From Verrucomicrobiia bacterium (lineage in GTDB: Bacteria; Verrucomicrobiota; Verrucomicrobiia; Limisphaerales; Pedosphaeraceae), in NCBI GenBank assembly GCA_036268055.1, contig DATAUW010000018.1, positions 124,001 through 188,000 of the forward strand: a stretch of 64,000 bases of DNA, given 5' to 3'. How positions within the stretch are numbered: position 1 is the first letter of the stretch; the number at the start of each line of letters is the position of its first letter. Both the position numbers and the translations under genes were made by a program. The notes under the pieces are model-generated. The model was not told where the DNA came from. It was given only the letters and a program-made list of their open reading frames with translations, and ran no database searches. Shown here piece by piece: positions 8,376 to 16,806 of the stretch.

Positions 8376-10433
8376 TTATTTTGGTTTTCGCCGCGTGCGT
8401 CCTGGCTGGCCGGAGGTGATTTTGATGACCACATTTTGGTCGCCGCCCTGGGCTGAAAGGCTTCCGAAATGTCCTTCATAAATGGCGCTAAGATGCACGG
8501 GCCCGGCACTGACTTGTTCGAATTCAAAATGACCTTCGGGATCAGTTTTGACAGAATGAGCGGTTTGGCCTTCGCCGGAAATGTAAACACTCGCGCCGGC
8601 GAGAGGGTGATCTTTTGCATCCACGACGCGGCCGGAGAGTTTTAGGTTTGCCGGTTTGAGGACCAGGTCCAGTCTGATAGCGTTGGCTTTAGTCTGGGTT
8701 TTGGTGAAATCTTGAGTTATCGAGCCGTAACCTTTCGCGGAGATGTTCAGGCCGTATTCGAGACCTTGCGGAAGAGTCGTGAACATGAATTGTCCATCGG
8801 CATCGGTTTGCATGGGGATCTTGTCAAAATCGGTTGAAGAAGTTCTAAAAGTCCCGTCAGAAGAATCGTTCATGCTGAGGGTCAAGCCGACCCGTGCGCC
8901 GGCAAGGGCGTGGCCGTGGTTATCGTTCACCTGGCCGGAAAGCGTGAGGGCCGATTTCAAAACGAGGTCTTGATTCGTGGTTGTGGGCTTGAGCATGGCG
9001 ACGGCGGCCAGGTTGTTGGTCCAATCACGGGCGATCAGGCTATAAATTCCAATCGTGCCGCCGATGCCGGTGGGGTTCCAAGTGAGCTTAAATCTTCCGC
9101 GCGAGTCGGTGCGAGCCTCGCCGCCGTAGGCATCTACGGTCACGCGAATATTGGGGGCGCCGTCGCCTGATGGAGTGCGGACGACGCCGGTGAGAATTTT
9201 GGGCGGGGTTAATTCGATATGGCTGTGGTTGATTTCTGCGTTGGCGACGCGCGCCTGTTCCTGTGCGGGAGTCCACGCGGCTTTCATGGCGGAATAATGG
9301 TACTCACCCGATGGCAGCCGGAACCGGGCCAGTCCGCGCGCGTCGGTGGTGATATTGGCTTGAAAATTTCGGTTGTCGGCGGCAACTAAAGCGCCCGCGA
9401 GCGGTTTGTGATTGGATTTATCGGTTACTTTTATTTCCAAAATGCCACCTTTGACGGCGGGAATTTCAACGCTGGTTTTTTGTCCGGCCTGGACGGAGAC
9501 ATCCACGGCATCGGCTACCCATTTGGGCATCGGGTCACGGACAGCGCCGACGTGGGCAATGACTTGATAGGGGCCGGCGCCAACATCGCTGAAGTGGAAG
9601 GTGCCATCGGCAGCGGATTTCACGGGTTCGCGGCCCTGGTCGAATGAGTAGGTGGCTTGCTGGCGGCGGAGCCAAATGGTCGCGCCGGCCAAAGGTTGGG
9701 CGGTGGCTTGAATGAAAATTTTCCCCTGGATTTCGCCGCTGGGTTCCATGACGAGCTTGACGCCGCTTTGACCGGACTGACATTGGTTGAAGTCGAGGCT
9801 GCCGGGATCGGGAGTGGGTTCGCGCATCGCGAGGCCGGTTTTGGTGACGGTCAAGTTGGCTCCGGCGCCGGTGGGCAAACCTTCGAGGCGGAACCGTCCG
9901 TCGCTTCCGGTGCGGGTGTGGAATAATTCGTGCGCGGGCTGGCCGGAAAGAATATCGAGACTGAAACGAGCTTCGCCGAGCAAGGTTGTGCTGGTGACCT
10001 GGGACGTCCAAACGTCAGCGTCGGCGATGGGTTGATCGTGTTCGTCCACGACGATTCCCTCGATGGTCGCAGGCTTGGTGACGGTGAAAACGAGGGGAAG
10101 ATCGTCGGGGTCCAATCGCCATGGGGTGCGCCAGGTGGGTGCAAGGGTTGGAGCGCGGACGAGGAGAATGCTGCCTCCGGGTGCATAAGAAAATTGGAAC
10201 ACGCCGTGGCTGTCGGTGTGGGTCGTCCCTTTCAATTCCAATTCGGCAGGAAGAAATGAACTGATCATTGAATGGCGATAAATTTCGATGGAGGCATCGG
10301 CGACGGGATGGCCCTGGGTATCCACGACGATGCCGGAAGCGGAGGAATTTTGCGGCACGCGGTTGGTGGTGCAGCCGCTGAAGGCAAGAACGAGTCCGAG
10401 CAGCCCTAATGGGAATAATAAACGCCAAGTCAT
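8376..10433 (-). CDS. Lipoprotein with repeated carboxypeptidase-regulatory-like (Ig-like) domains
   Basis: 685 residues. The N-terminus is a lipoprotein signal with lipobox LAFSGC at about residues 16-21. The remainder is a string of about six beta-sandwich modules with the pattern SGIVVDTQGHPVADASIEI, EGIVVDEHDQPIADADVW, SGQVNDNHGHALAGARVGL and SGRVVDAKDHPLAGASVYI. This is typical of CarboxypepD_reg-like domains found in surface proteins. No catalytic domain is visible. It is probably an outer-membrane- or cell-surface-attached binding or structural protein. A decayed fragment of a paralogue's 5' end lies at 14228-14365. Confidence 0.85.
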   Translation of the reverse strand: MTWRLLFPLGLLGLVLAFSGCTTNRVPQNSSASGIVVDTQGHPVADASIEIYRHSMISSFLPAELELKGTTHTDSHGVFQFSYAPGGSILLVRAPTLAPTWRTPWRLDPDDLPLVFTVTKPATIEGIVVDEHDQPIADADVWTSQVTSTTLLGEARFSLDILSGQPAHELFHTRTGSDGRFRLEGLPTGAGANLTVTKTGLAMREPTPDPGSLDFNQCQSGQSGVKLVMEPSGEIQGKIFIQATAQPLAGATIWLRRQQATYSFDQGREPVKSAADGTFHFSDVGAGPYQVIAHVGAVRDPMPKWVADAVDVSVQAGQKTSVEIPAVKGGILEIKVTDKSNHKPLAGALVAADNRNFQANITTDARGLARFRLPSGEYHYSAMKAAWTPAQEQARVANAEINHSHIELTPPKILTGVVRTPSGDGAPNIRVTVDAYGGEARTDSRGRFKLTWNPTGIGGTIGIYSLIARDWTNNLAAVAMLKPTTTNQDLVLKSALTLSGQVNDNHGHALAGARVGLTLSMNDSSDGTFRTSSTDFDKIPMQTDADGQFMFTTLPQGLEYGLNISAKGYGSITQDFTKTQTKANAIRLDLVLKPANLKLSGRVVDAKDHPLAGASVYISGEGQTAHSVKTDPEGHFEFEQVSAGPVHLSAIYEGHFGSLSAQGGDQNVVIKITSGQPGRTRRKPK

Positions 10434-10585
10434 TCTGATAATCCGACGCTTTCCAGTTTTGATTCGATCAAAAATGGGAGCGGTTGGATTGCTTATTCAT
10501 AGCGTGATGGGACTCACGGCACAAACCTAATTTGGTTTGGTTTTTCTGAGAACCTGGCCGGGTGTGCGAGTCGCAATTTATGTGG
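10434..10585. other. Short gap, no gene seen
   Basis: About 150 bases between two minus-strand genes. I see no clear promoter, RNA gene or repeat. Confidence 0.4.
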
Positions 10586-13500
10586 TCATTGGGAAATTAT
10601 GCGATAGTAGCGTCCCGGACTGTTCGTTAGCAAAGGTTCACTGAAGGAGAATGAACCGTTGGTCAGCGTGTTAGTCTGGACGGGAATCCAAACCGGGTTA
10701 GTCAGGTTAGTGGTGGCTTCGACGACGGCGGAGGTATTGGTTGCCCACGAAACGAGGAAACCAAATCCGTTGCTTTGCACGCCAAAATTCGCCGAGTTAT
10801 TTAGAATGATTGGATTTGGTAGATACCACGGCGCGGTGGGGACACCCGCGTAACTATTGCTCCAACCGATGGTGCCGGGCAGGTAATAAACCGTTGTGGC
10901 GACATCGTTCGTGAAGGCCGTCGAATCGGCGACGGGAGCGTTGCCTTGAAAATCCACGGTCGTCAAGCTGAAGCAATTAGCAAAAACATCCATCGCGAGG
11001 TTGCTGATGGTTGGAGGAATGATGAGGTTGGCAAGGTTCGTGCAACCTTCGAAGGCGTCGCCAGCAAGATTATTGACACTCGCGGGAACAGTATAAGAAC
11101 CGGCCAAGCCACCGGGAAATCGGATCAAGGTAGATTGATTTTTGTCGAACAGCACGCCGCCCACGCTGCTATAAACGGAATTGCTTGAATCCACATTTAT
11201 CGCGGCCAAGCTGGAGCATCCGAGGAAAGCGTCCGGTCCGATGGTGGTGACACTGGCGGGAATAGAAATGGTTGTGAGGTGGCTGCAACCGTCGAAAGCC
11301 TGTTGTCCGATATTGGCAACATTCGAGCCGATTGTAATTGCGGAGAGGGCCGTGCAATCATCAAAGGCTTCCAGAGCAATGCCAATCAGGCCGGGCGGAA
11401 GCGAGACAGAACTAAGATTGCTGCAGCCTATAAAAGTTTGCTCGCCAATCACGGTGATGCCGTGGCCGATGATCGCATTAGTCAGCCCCACGCAACCTTG
11501 GAACGCGGCCTGACCGATGGAGGTAATATTGTCGGGAATGGTTATGCTGGTCAGGTTTGTGCAATTAGCTAGAGCGGTGGGACCGATGCTAGTCACGTTA
11601 ATGGGAATTGAGATGCCGGCAAGACTGGAGCAAGAGCTAAATGCCGACTGGCCAATGCTGGTGACGCCCTGGCCAATGACGACATTGGTTAGCTTGGTGC
11701 AAAAAATAAACGCAGCAGCTCCGATATTGGTGACGGTATCGGGAATGTAAACGCTGGTCAGCGCGGTGACGTTTTGAAAGGCGCCAATGCCGATGCTGGT
11801 CACCGGCAAACCCGTAATCGTGGATGGAATGATCACCGCTCCACCGCTGCCAGTGTAGTGCATAATGGTGATCGTGTTTTTATTAGTCGCGAAAGTGTAG
11901 GGGTAAAACGGGTAAACGAGCGCTTTGGCAAAATAAGCGGAGGGTACACCGCCGGCGGTGGTAAAATTGCCTCCGACATAAAGCTGGCCAGAATTATCAA
12001 ATATTAGAGAACCGACGGTCAGCCCACCAAAACCGGGGTTGGCACCCGCCACGCCGGAGCCCAGAGTACTCCAGGTGGAACCATTCCATTCGGCCACGGC
12101 GCTGACAGTCACTCCACCGGCTATAGTAAAACCGCCGCCAGCGTATAGATTGCCCGTGGGATCAAAAGCCAGAGCATAGACAAACCCGTTTCCGCCGGAG
12201 AGTCCAGTGCCGAGACTGGACCAGGCCGTGCCATTCCACCTGGCGATTGAGCCGGCAGTCACTCCGCCGGCGGTAGTGAAATTGCCCGCTGCGTAAAGAT
12301 TCCCGTTCACGTCGAAATGCAGGGCAAAAACTCCCGCCCCTCCCGTTAATCCGGAGCCGAGAGCTGACCAATTTGTGCCGTCCCATTTGGCGATTGAATT
12401 GGCATTGGTACCATTGATCGCGGTGAAATTGCCCGCCACGTAAAGATTTCCATTGGTGTCGAATTGCAGGGAAGTCACCGAAGCAGATCCGCCGGAAACG
12501 CCGGTGCCTAAGGGGGCCCAATTTGTGCCATCCCATTTAGCAATGCCTTTGGCACTTAATCCGCCAGCAGTTGTGAAGATCCCGCCGACATAAAGAATCC
12601 CCGCCCGGTCAAGGACCAGTGCAGAAACCGGACTGCCAAAAAGACCACCTGCGACTCCTGAGCCAAGGGGAAACCAATTTGTGCCATCCCATCTGGCAAT
12701 ATGATTCGCGCTGATTCCTCCGACACTGGTAAAATTTCCGCCGACATACAAATTCCCCGCGCCATCCGAAACCATGACTGCATTGCTGGTATTCAGGCCG
12801 GAGGTGAACGGTGACCAGTTGGTTCCATTCCATTGCCCAAGGTAATTGGGCGATGTGGGGGTTGAAAACGTCCGGTTTCCTCCCACGGCATAAAGTATTC
12901 CGGCTTTATCGAAGAAATTCAAAGAAACTACGCCATTCACGCCGCTACCGAGAACGAAAGCGTTGGTGCCATTCCATTGCGAGAGGTTGTTAACGAGCAT
13001 TCCATTGGCAAAAGAGAAAAGTCCGCCGCTGTAGAAATTGCTGGAAGCCGAAACGGCCAACGCGTAAACGGTTCCATTCAATCCGGAGCCGAAAGACGAC
13101 CAACTGCTGCCATTCCATTTCGCCAATGAATTTGCCGGGACAGAGCCGGCACTCGTGAAGGCTCCTCCCACGTATAGATTGCCGGTGGCATCGCATCCCA
13201 GGGCGCTAACCCCGGCGTTAACGCCCGAGCCCAGGGCCGACCAAAAAGTGCCATTCCATTTAGCGATTCGACTCGTAAACACCCCACCCGCGGTAGTAAA
13301 AGTTCCGCCCGCGTACAGGTTTCCAGAGTTGTCCCGAGTAAGGGCGGAGACGGTCCCGTTCATGCCGGACCCGAGGCTTGACCAGACAGCGCCGTTCCAA
13401 ACGGCAATTTCATTGGCGGTGGTTCCGCTGGCATTGGTGAAGGCGCCCCCGGCGTAGATGTTTCCCGAAGGGTCCGACGCCAATGCGGCCACGCTGCCTC

Positions 13501-14119
13501 CGCTAAGGCCAAAACCCAAGGCCGACCAGGTGGCGCCGTTCCATTTGGCAATATTGCTGGCATTCACTCCTCCAGCGAGGGTAAACGTGCCGCCCGCGTA
13601 AAGGTTTCCTGAATTATCAAAAGCCAGGGCGGATACATTGCCATTGAGCCCGGAACCAAGCGTTGACCATTTGGTTCCATCCCATTTGGCAATGTGGTTG
13701 GCACTGCTACCGCCGGCGGTGGTAAAATTTCCGGCCACGTACAAGTTGCCGTTGGAATCACAGATCGCGGCGTTGGCCTGACTGTTGAGGCCGATGGTCA
13801 AAGCTGACCATTTAGTGCCATTCCATTTAGCGATTTCGCCGACGTTGGTTCCCCCGGCGGCAATAAATGTGCCACCCACATAGAGGTTGCTGGAAGAGTC
13901 GAGCGCGAGCGCCAATACTGAGCCGCTGGTTCCCGGCGATTGACCCAGATTCACCCAATCAGCGTCAGTGAATGCGGCTCCCTGGGCAATATGAACCAGC
14001 GTTGCTTGAAAAATCAAAATGCAGAGCCAAGGGAAGGCGCGAAAGAAATACGCCGGATACCGCCGGTGTTTGGATGATAACCGAGTTGAAGCCGCCAAAA
14101 CTCCTCGCAGAATTTTCAT
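10586..14119 (-). CDS. Giant secreted protein of kelch-like repeats followed by BspA-type LRRs
   Basis: 1177 residues. A signal-peptide-like hydrophobic segment is at about residues 25-48. Residues ~50-735 hold about 15 copies of a ~46-51-residue unit with the pattern GNLYAGGTFTTAGGV..IAKWNGT.WS.LGSGL.G.V.AL, suggesting one or more beta-propeller-like structures. Residues ~760-1075 hold BspA/LRR_5 repeats (TSIG..AF..C..LT.V.IP). The C-terminus (~1110-1177) is a short beta-rich domain. DNA repetition is high, so misassembly or copy-number variation is possible. Likely surface adhesion or display; no enzyme motif. Confidence 0.88.
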   Translation of the reverse strand: MKILRGVLAASTRLSSKHRRYPAYFFRAFPWLCILIFQATLVHIAQGAAFTDADWVNLGQSPGTSGSVLALALDSSSNLYVGGTFIAAGGTNVGEIAKWNGTKWSALTIGLNSQANAAICDSNGNLYVAGNFTTAGGSSANHIAKWDGTKWSTLGSGLNGNVSALAFDNSGNLYAGGTFTLAGGVNASNIAKWNGATWSALGFGLSGGSVAALASDPSGNIYAGGAFTNASGTTANEIAVWNGAVWSSLGSGMNGTVSALTRDNSGNLYAGGTFTTAGGVFTSRIAKWNGTFWSALGSGVNAGVSALGCDATGNLYVGGAFTSAGSVPANSLAKWNGSSWSSFGSGLNGTVYALAVSASSNFYSGGLFSFANGMLVNNLSQWNGTNAFVLGSGVNGVVSLNFFDKAGILYAVGGNRTFSTPTSPNYLGQWNGTNWSPFTSGLNTSNAVMVSDGAGNLYVGGNFTSVGGISANHIARWDGTNWFPLGSGVAGGLFGSPVSALVLDRAGILYVGGIFTTAGGLSAKGIAKWDGTNWAPLGTGVSGGSASVTSLQFDTNGNLYVAGNFTAINGTNANSIAKWDGTNWSALGSGLTGGAGVFALHFDVNGNLYAAGNFTTAGGVTAGSIARWNGTAWSSLGTGLSGGNGFVYALAFDPTGNLYAGGGFTIAGGVTVSAVAEWNGSTWSTLGSGVAGANPGFGGLTVGSLIFDNSGQLYVGGNFTTAGGVPSAYFAKALVYPFYPYTFATNKNTITIMHYTGSGGAVIIPSTITGLPVTSIGIGAFQNVTALTSVYIPDTVTNIGAAAFIFCTKLTNVVIGQGVTSIGQSAFSSCSSLAGISIPINVTSIGPTALANCTNLTSITIPDNITSIGQAAFQGCVGLTNAIIGHGITVIGEQTFIGCSNLSSVSLPPGLIGIALEAFDDCTALSAITIGSNVANIGQQAFDGCSHLTTISIPASVTTIGPDAFLGCSSLAAINVDSSNSVYSSVGGVLFDKNQSTLIRFPGGLAGSYTVPASVNNLAGDAFEGCTNLANLIIPPTISNLAMDVFANCFSLTTVDFQGNAPVADSTAFTNDVATTVYYLPGTIGWSNSYAGVPTAPWYLPNPIILNNSANFGVQSNGFGFLVSWATNTSAVVEATTNLTNPVWIPVQTNTLTNGSFSFSEPLLTNSPGRYYRIISQ

Positions 14120-14202
14120 TCAGGTTAGGCTAACTAATGGGTTGGTTGAGCGTCAATTGAAATGAGGCCTGTCCCGTCAAATGTGGCGGTTATGAGACTT
14201 GG

Positions 14203-14234
14203 CCCATTCTTTTTGGGTCTTATCAAAGAATGGG
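14203..14234. repeat. 10-bp inverted repeat in intergenic DNA
   Basis: CCCATTCTTT (14203-14212) and AAAGAATGGG (14225-14234) pair perfectly around a 12-base loop. There is no strong T-run, so it is not a confident terminator. Confidence 0.5.
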
Positions 14235-14365
14235 ATTGCCCGGTATTCACCACTATGCGGGAAGCCGATGAATTTGCGGCGCGCGACCAGTGTGCAGCCA
14301 CTAAAGTGACGGACAAATCCAATTAATCCCAACGGATATTGTAAACGCTAAAAGCCTGACGAGTG
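14228..14365 (-). pseudogene. Relic of the 5' end of a second copy of the regulatory-like lipoprotein gene
   Basis: On the minus strand the text from about 14365 to 14237 matches 10440-10318, the start of the lipoprotein gene, base by base with many substitutions. Shared blocks include GTAT.CAC.AC.ATGC.GGAAGC and GTG.GCAGCC.CT.AAG. A translated piece (AANSSASRIVVNTGQSH) parallels PQNSSASGIVVDTQGHP of the intact gene. Only the signal peptide and first strand remain, so this is a decayed paralogue. Confidence 0.6.
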
Positions 14366-14385
14366 CGGTGGAATAAATCTGCAGC

Positions 14386-15201
14386 TTAAAGTACGTGGCC
14401 GAAATAATCTTTGAGGTTCTTTTGGTTCACACCGTCAATCGCATTCCACCAGCAGGCGGGATAGTGCATGTCCACGAATCGGCGATCGGGAAGTTTCTGT
14501 TGGCTAACAGCAATGAACTCGTCGCTGAATCCGCGGTGCTCGGATGTTTCAAGAATTCCGCAAAAGCCGAGTATCGAAATGATTATATCACGTTCTGCCT
14601 TATTGGATTTAATTACTTTTTTGAAATGCGAATGCAGGGTGGCGCTCGTTACTTTGGGCGGCGCCGCAACGATGCTATTGATGAGATTGCGAAATATTTG
14701 AATGTCCTCCGGCGTTGGGACCGCCACATTGATCGCCAAGAAGAGATTAAGGTCGAACGCAGCATAGATCACGTCATTATGTCTGACGCCGCCCCACTTA
14801 AGCCGTTCAAAATTTAAAATATTGAGGTCTTGTTCGCGTTCGTTCAAATACAGGCCGCATAGGCCGCAGCGTTTGTCATGTTTTACCGGTTCATGAATCG
14901 GCAGATGTTGAAAGACTGCGTAGCTGCCGAGAGCGGATCGCCATTCAAGCCGCCGAGTCGAGAGGCTCGCGAGAAACGCATCAACCACGCGGCGTCGGGT
15001 CAGTTGCTTGATGGTGCTTGAAAGGTCCTCTACCAGTTTTTGATGATCACGCGTGCCCGACTCAAACATCACACCTTTAGATTTTGCGTATTTGAAATCT
15101 TCCGGAGAAACGACCCAAAGCGGCTGTGGTTTCCAGCCTTGCGGAGACCAATATGAGTCGCAGAGAATTTTCAGGGCTCGTGCATCTAAGTGGGTGTTCA
15201 T
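14386..15201 (-). CDS. Hypothetical protein with a CxxC pair
   Basis: 271 residues starting at ATG 15201 (MNTHLDARALKIL). I do not recognise the family. Visible features: an N-terminal segment rich in W and P, a RCGLCGLY motif near residue 110 (possible zinc site with another Cys pair missing), and a helical C-terminal half with ADxxxIISILGFCGIL. It has no signal peptide or membrane segment. It lies beside the CbrC/CdiI-like cluster but on the opposite strand. A role as an immunity or stress protein would be guesswork. Confidence 0.6.
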   Translation of the reverse strand: MNTHLDARALKILCDSYWSPQGWKPQPLWVVSPEDFKYAKSKGVMFESGTRDHQKLVEDLSSTIKQLTRRRVVDAFLASLSTRRLEWRSALGSYAVFQHLPIHEPVKHDKRCGLCGLYLNEREQDLNILNFERLKWGGVRHNDVIYAAFDLNLFLAINVAVPTPEDIQIFRNLINSIVAAPPKVTSATLHSHFKKVIKSNKAERDIIISILGFCGILETSEHRGFSDEFIAVSQQKLPDRRFVDMHYPACWWNAIDGVNQKNLKDYFGHVL

Positions 15202-15546
15202 GTTGATATGCGAAAAATTGTAGGCACGCGATATTATTTATGAAATGGAAAAATCCTACTGTAGCAGGCTTCTGCTGTGAGGCGGAATTTGCCGTGCAGG
15301 TATCTCAATGGGCAGGTTCAAAAGCCCTCAACCTATTGAAGGTTCTTTCGTCCCATGCGGGACTCGAATTAGAAGCGAAATAAAACCCAGCCATAAATGG
15401 CTGGGCTAAGGTCTTTCGTCCCTGCGGGACTGCGGCGGCGGCAAGTGCTTTACCTCGGGCAGTGCAAGATGCGCCCGATCGCTAAAGCCGGATGAGTTTT
15501 AAATTGAGCGATGAAATTTAAGAGACTAAATTGCGCATTGCGTGTG
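15202..15546. repeat. Gene-free stretch with a dispersed repeat (direct CTTTCGTCCC units plus a hairpin)
   Basis: No gene is seen. Two direct units, CTTTCGTCCCATGCGGGAC near 15345-15363 and CTTTCGTCCCTGCGGGAC near 15413-15430, flank a perfect 8-bp hairpin (CCCAGCCA 15386-15393, loop TAAA, TGGCTGGG 15398-15405). Upstream is CTGTAGCAGGCTTCTGCTGTGAGG. The structure is that of an intergenic mobile repeat (REP-like). A function as terminator of either neighbour is possible but not shown. Confidence 0.7.
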
Positions 15547-16089
15547 ATGATTTTACCGTCGTTCAAATACCATCCAGATCCAATCGCCACTGGCAGCATT
15601 AGGCATTCAGAGGCTGAGTGTAAGTGCTGTCATCAGCAGCGTGGTTACATCTATGTGGGTCCAATTTTTTCGATTGAAGAGCTAGATGAGCGTATTTGTC
15701 CCTGGTGTATTGCCGACGGTTCGGCACATGTTAAGTTTGATGTGGAATTTACAGACGCCAATGGTGTGGGGGGAAATTCCAAACTGCCCGTGCCTGAATC
15801 GGTTATTGAGGAGGTCGCGTTTCGGACGCCAGGATTTTCAGGATGGCAGCAGGAGCATTGGCTGGCTTGCTGTGGCGATGCAGCGGCATTTGTTGGTCGA
15901 GCGGGTTGGGCGGAAATTGAAAGTTGGTGGCGTGATGCCGTTGCATCCATTCAGAAGGATGGCGGGATGACGGATGGAATGGAGTGGCAGATTTACCTAT
16001 CTGCGCTAAATAAAGAGGGCAGTCCGACGGCATATATTTTCAAATGTTTGCATTGCGGCGGCCATCTAGGTTATTCAGATTGTCATTGA
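15547..16089 (+). CDS. CbrC/UPF0167 family protein
   Basis: An ORF start at 15511 exists, but ATG 15547 gives MILPSFKYHPDPIATG, matching the normal family start. 180 residues. Conserved family features: SFKYHPDP, paired cysteines CKCCHQQRGYIY, ICPWCIADGSA, RTPGFSGWQQEHWLACCGDAAAF, and a C-terminal CLHCGGH. These look like zinc ligands. E. coli CbrC is linked to colicin E2 tolerance; no enzyme activity is known. It is followed directly by two small genes that overlap or abut it, suggesting one transcript. Confidence 0.85.
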   Translation: MILPSFKYHPDPIATGSIRHSEAECKCCHQQRGYIYVGPIFSIEELDERICPWCIADGSAHVKFDVEFTDANGVGGNSKLPVPESVIEEVAFRTPGFSGWQQEHWLACCGDAAAFVGRAGWAEIESWWRDAVASIQKDGGMTDGMEWQIYLSALNKEGSPTAYIFKCLHCGGHLGYSDCH

Positions 16090-16091
16090 GT

Positions 16092-16442
16092 GTGAGCGCA
16101 CTTACCGACAATGAGTCATGGATGATTGATGCGGGAGACGACGTCATTCAGAAGGAGCGGCGCACTGGCATTGCCAGCCTGTCGGCGGTAGAAAGGCTGA
16201 TTGACTGCCTTTGGGTGGCGGATTGTGGAATGCGCAACGCGGGCGATTTGGAAGCGGCCCGCGATGTGGATGCTCACTTCCAGACGGAGGCGGCGCAGCT
16301 TTCAAAAGAAGCGGGTTTGCGGGCAACGCACGAGGCATTCGCGCTTTCGAGAGAGAGTTTGGAACGCGAGTATTTCGGCAGGTTTGAGGGGATTTGTGAT
16401 GAGATTCGAGGCCGCATTCGACGTGATTGTGATGAAGAATAG
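16092..16442 (+). CDS. Small hypothetical protein in a CbrC/CdiI-like cluster
   Basis: Reads from GTG 16092 (or TTG 16086, which overlaps the cbrC-like stop). 116 residues, acidic and helical. The central pattern is LSAVERLIDCLWVADCGMRNAGDLE, and the later part is LSRESLEREYFGRFEGICDEI. I do not assign a family with confidence; the acidic, soluble, single-domain character and its neighbours suggest an immunity-type protein. Its last 11 bases overlap the ATG of the next gene (16432), so translation is probably coupled. Confidence 0.55.
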   Translation: MSALTDNESWMIDAGDDVIQKERRTGIASLSAVERLIDCLWVADCGMRNAGDLEAARDVDAHFQTEAAQLSKEAGLRATHEAFALSRESLEREYFGRFEGICDEIRGRIRRDCDEE

Positions 16443-16734
16443 GCCACAGAATAAAAGTACAACCACCGACTTTGTTTCTCTCACGGACATTCTCGGACCG
16501 TGGGTTGAGCCGGATTGGGACAGTGGATTGATTCGCCGTTGCAAAGAAGCGTGGAATAAACCCCTTCGCGATCTATCGAGAGAGGAACTAGCTACCTTGT
16601 TGCGACAGAGATTTGCCGTCGAACATCTTTTACCAATTGCGATAAAGAAACTAGAGGCTCAAGATGATGATAGTACTGAAATGTTTGATGGGGAGCTTTC
16701 GGAGGCGATTGCGTATGCGAGCAAACCTGCATAA
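16432..16734 (+). CDS. CdiI-like contact-dependent-inhibition immunity protein
   Basis: Start ATG 16432, 100 residues. The segment W.EPDWDSGLIRRCKEAWNKPLRDLSREELATLLRQRFAVEHLLPIAIKKLE resembles the family annotated as contact-dependent growth inhibition system immunity proteins, with the diagnostic 'KPL.DL..E.L..L..Q....E.LLP.AI..L' core. No toxin gene is near, so it would be an orphan immunity gene acting by binding an incoming toxin. The assignment rests on recalled family pattern only. Confidence 0.6.
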   Translation: MKNRPQNKSTTTDFVSLTDILGPWVEPDWDSGLIRRCKEAWNKPLRDLSREELATLLRQRFAVEHLLPIAIKKLEAQDDDSTEMFDGELSEAIAYASKPA

Positions 16735-16806
16735 TAGCTCTGGAGGCCGGGGCGCAGCTTTGCTATCGAATTGACCTTCAAAGAAGGGACGTTATGCTCG
16801 GGTTGG

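Noticed and set aside
14203-14234. Rho-independent terminator
   Set aside because: Stem is AT-balanced with a 12-base loop and no T-run on either side.
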